NCBI RefSeq assembly: GCF_000203795.2
Contig: NW_006281100.1
Coordinates: forward strand, 1,137,099 to 1,201,098
DNA: 64,000 nt
Direction: 5' to 3'
DNA from: Batrachochytrium dendrobatidis JAM81
Taxonomy: Eukaryota; Chytridiomycota; Chytridiomycetes; Rhizophydiales
Under the pieces are notes generated by a model, which ran no database searches, had not been told where the DNA came from, and worked only from the letters and a program-made list of their open reading frames with translations. The translations under genes and the position numbers were made by a program. Positions 61,422 to 64,000 of this stretch are shown one piece after another. How positions within the stretch are numbered: position 1 is the first letter of the stretch; each line of letters opens with the position of its first letter.

Positions 61422-62760
61422 TAGAGTTTGTAAAAGAATAGAAATAGAATATAGAATATAATAAAGTGAATAGAATAGAATGAAGTGGAACAATGAAATG
61501 ACAAAAAAAGATCAAAACGTGAATTTGTCTCACATCCAAAACTCGATATCACGTGAACAATGTGAGACAAATTCACACACTTTGAATATTGTTTAAACAT
61601 TTGTCATGTGTTTATTTGTATTGTTCAATCGAGTGTCAATTCAACTCAATTGATTACATTATAATATTCAATATTCAGATTGAGTTTGATTGTTGGATTA
61701 GTAAATGTGTTACAAAACATTCATTTACATGCTGAATCTGACAAGTGGATAATGATTGTTCCAATCAACAATTGGATTGAACGGACTGCAATATTGTCAT
61801 TGATTGCAATCACTGTTGACCAATACATTGTAATACATTGACAGTCTCAATATCAACACTGTCATTCATGTCAAGTTGTGCGTAGTTGCTAATATTACAC
61901 CACAACAATACTGTCAACTTTCAAGTCCTGTGATACACCGTTTTAACCATGACTGGATCAATGTTGATCACTTGTCAATACACGGATCAGTTGTATAATC
62001 GTACAACTGTTGGTTAACCAATGTTTGACTGTCAATATTTGAATATTGTCCAACATAATCGTCGCTAACATTGTCGTTTGATTGCCTTGTTTTGTGAATA
62101 ATCATTGCAATGTCATTTGTTCAGTTGTTGTTGGTTTATTGAAACCATGTCACAATTCTTGATATATTGCACATGATCTTGTAATTGTTGGTGTTGTCTG
62201 TAGTGATTCTGTCAATGTATACGAATGACACTTGTTGCTAATTGGTAGTTGTTTATGATTGATACACGACCGATCAGGTTTGGTGATCATTCTATGCACA
62301 TATATATTTGACATTATATTTGACTGTTATGTTGTTTGATCCAATAGTAGTATATGTCAGTCATACTATAATACCACATGTTTGTTGCAATATCCATACA
62401 ACCTATATCCAAAACTGCACAAACACTGTCATTCAAGATTGATGAGTATGCAATCACAAATGAATCCAACGCATTTTTGCTGTATATAGTTGTATTGAGT
62501 GTCGTGTCTGTTGACTTGACTAGATCTGATATTACACGGGCTATTCAACAATTGTATTGAATTCCGGTTAGTATCGAGTCGTTTGAATCGTTCAAGTAGT
62601 CAAGTTGCTTGGTTTGCAATATGTTGTGTCCAAGAATCACTTGCAATCAAACCATCACCAAACCACAGGTTAACAACACCAAATGATATATGACTGGTTT
62701 TATTAACACATTATAAACACTCGACGAATTAGCCATGAATCAGGTTCAATCATCAATCGC
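61359..62760. repeat. 1,402-bp inverted repeat, right arm
   Basis: Mirror of the left arm. Its outer end (62746-62760) encodes the last codons and stop of the CRN-HNH gene, so that gene now ends inside the duplicated segment. Confidence 0.92.
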
Positions 62761-63984
62761 CGACGTTGGCAATAATTTGTCCTGCGACAAACTACTCATC
62801 CATTCCAATATCCGCTCTTTGTTATTTTCTTCCAATTCAGTGAACATGCTTGGTGATTTAACCTCTTCTTTTTTAATCCAGCCCTTGTTCAGAGCAAAAA
62901 TCTGCGACATTGACGCCTGAAAAGACAGACATCGACCATAGCACTTGTTACCATTCGCCCCAGAGAGCACTGGACACCCTTCAAAATCAGCGAATCCCAT
63001 ATCAAGAATTACCATGAGATTATCAACAGCAGTAATGGCAGCATCCATATCAATGGCCTGTTGTTGGTTAAGCTCAGATATCCATGCATCTCTGGATTTC
63101 AACAAGCTATTTTCATTGATCTCCTTTTCGCTTTTTATGTACTCCTTGATGGTCATTGGTTTGAGCAAAGGGTTCAGAATCTTGAGTTTAAACTGGTCCG
63201 TTTTTGAGTCGTATAGGAAGCAGATGTGTGAATTGTCGAATGCAAATTCGAACGGTTTGAACATCAGTAGACCGTTGCGTGGATTATCGATGTCCTCAAA
63301 ATCAAGATGGTCTTGACAAGATGCAGCCCAGCACGATTTGAATAGATGCCCTGCAATAACTACGGTTGAAGGCAGGGGGGCATTTGAAATCATGCATTTG
63401 ACATGCGAAACTTTTTCTTCAATGCCGTAATAGTACTTTAGCAGGCTATTTTTGAATACGGAGCTTCTTGAGACTTTGGTTCTCGTGTCATTTGTGTAGT
63501 AGAACTTTTTAACAAAGTCCTGGACAAGAGGCTCCAGCGATCTGCTGTTTTTTGTAGTAGCGGCCTGCAATGAGTCGAGTGACTCGAGAACTCTGCTCTC
63601 AAAAGAAACATTTTTTTCGGCAGCACCAGCAGTTTCGGTCTGACCAAATCTCCTGTAAGAGCGGGATGGACCAACACCCGATAAGCTTGAGCTAGCATCA
63701 CTCTTGGATTTAATGATGAGTGGATGTTCGTAGGAACCAATATGATTTTGAATAGAGGCCAGGAGCACATTCCCAGCAATGGCTGGACCATCAACAGCAG
63801 AGTGGATGGTGAGGTGTGCTAAGGAAATCCCGTCAAGGAGGGGAGTGGTGGCAGTCTTGTAAGCTGCAACCAGGCCACCAACGTCAGTCAGTGGCCTTCT
63901 TCTTTCTAGTTCGCCGATATAATGAGTTTCAACCTTTACAGGTTGGTTGTGAAGGTATTGAATGTAGAATGGTATGTTTTCCAT
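62746..63984 (-). CDS. Crinkler (CRN) effector with HNH-type C-terminus
   Basis: A single-exon frame of 412 residues from ATG 63984. The CRN header (about residues 1-100, ending HPLIIKSKS) is followed by a Ser-rich linker. The HNH_2-like domain shows CMISNAPLPSTVVIAGHLFK, then NPRNGLLMFKPFEFAFDNSH and ICFLYDSKTD, giving the AGH, N and H catalytic pattern. A helical C-terminal part ends LLPTSAIDD, whose last codons come from the palindrome arm. The first 41 residues match the 56166 CRN exactly. The gene looks intact, but the true ancestral C-terminus may have been lost. The promoter lies beyond the window edge. Confidence 0.87.
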   Translation of the reverse strand: MENIPFYIQYLHNQPVKVETHYIGELERRRPLTDVGGLVAAYKTATTPLLDGISLAHLTIHSAVDGPAIAGNVLLASIQNHIGSYEHPLIIKSKSDASSSLSGVGPSRSYRRFGQTETAGAAEKNVSFESRVLESLDSLQAATTKNSRSLEPLVQDFVKKFYYTNDTRTKVSRSSVFKNSLLKYYYGIEEKVSHVKCMISNAPLPSTVVIAGHLFKSCWAASCQDHLDFEDIDNPRNGLLMFKPFEFAFDNSHICFLYDSKTDQFKLKILNPLLKPMTIKEYIKSEKEINENSLLKSRDAWISELNQQQAIDMDAAITAVDNLMVILDMGFADFEGCPVLSGANGNKCYGRCLSFQASMSQIFALNKGWIKKEEVKSPSMFTELEENNKERILEWMSSLSQDKLLPTSAIDD

Positions 63985-64000
63985 TAGAGTTTGTTTAAAT

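Overview
The window looks like nuclear DNA of a zoosporic (flagellated) chytrid fungus, most probably Batrachochytrium, with B. dendrobatidis the best guess. The reasons are an AT-rich genome, genes with many short introns (about 60-120 nt, GTAAGT/GTATGT donors, CTAAC-like branch sites), an ARMC2-type ciliary gene (flagellum present), a GPI-type tyrosinase, and a cluster of Crinkler (CRN) effector genes whose conserved header starts MENIPFYIQYL. I predicted splicing by eye and checked reading phase across every junction given. Species identity and gene names rest on remembered family motifs, not on a search.

Layout. 1-36.6 kb is a gene-dense core: a mucin-like membrane protein; the Hsp90 co-chaperone STI1; ribosomal protein uL2; a cyclic-nucleotide-binding/F-box/LRR protein facing a membrane-anchored cyclic-nucleotide phosphodiesterase; MYG1; SRP receptor beta (SRPRB) divergent from the tRNA methyltransferase DNMT2; a TRAIP-like RING E3; a His/Asn-rich orphan; an IKS1-like kinase with a newly traced membrane C-terminus; inositol-3-phosphate synthase INO1; eIF3m; and a DDHD phospholipase. 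36.6-44.5 kb is sparser: a secreted alpha-carbonic anhydrase, a 3.4-kb gene-poor stretch with decayed repeats, and a secreted tyrosinase. 44.5-52.6 kb holds a four-RRM protein, ARMC2 and an AIF/FSP1-like flavoprotein. A MITE-like family with GTATTCACGTAA termini recurs from 6.6 to 44 kb and touches at least one gene end.

52.6-64 kb is an effector region with a different texture: repetitive, rich in CA/TG, and full of gene debris. It holds an intact CRN with a P-loop NTPase and a probable nuclease tail, a free-standing HNH-type gene with an in-frame stop, a decayed CRN C-terminus, a CRN header relic, and an intact CRN-HNH gene. Its most striking structure is a 1,402-bp inverted repeat (59718-61119 / 61359-62760, 239-bp spacer), identical wherever compared. 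It duplicates a CRN promoter and header start and supplies the last codons of the CRN-HNH gene. Together with a 138-bp identical header shared by two CRNs with unrelated C-termini, this is a visible record of how modular effector genes are shuffled.

Functional links. The cNMP-binding F-box protein and the phosphodiesterase are divergent neighbours and could form a cAMP-sensing and cAMP-degrading pair. STI1 carries a perfect step-type heat-shock element. Most other genes are unrelated housekeeping neighbours.
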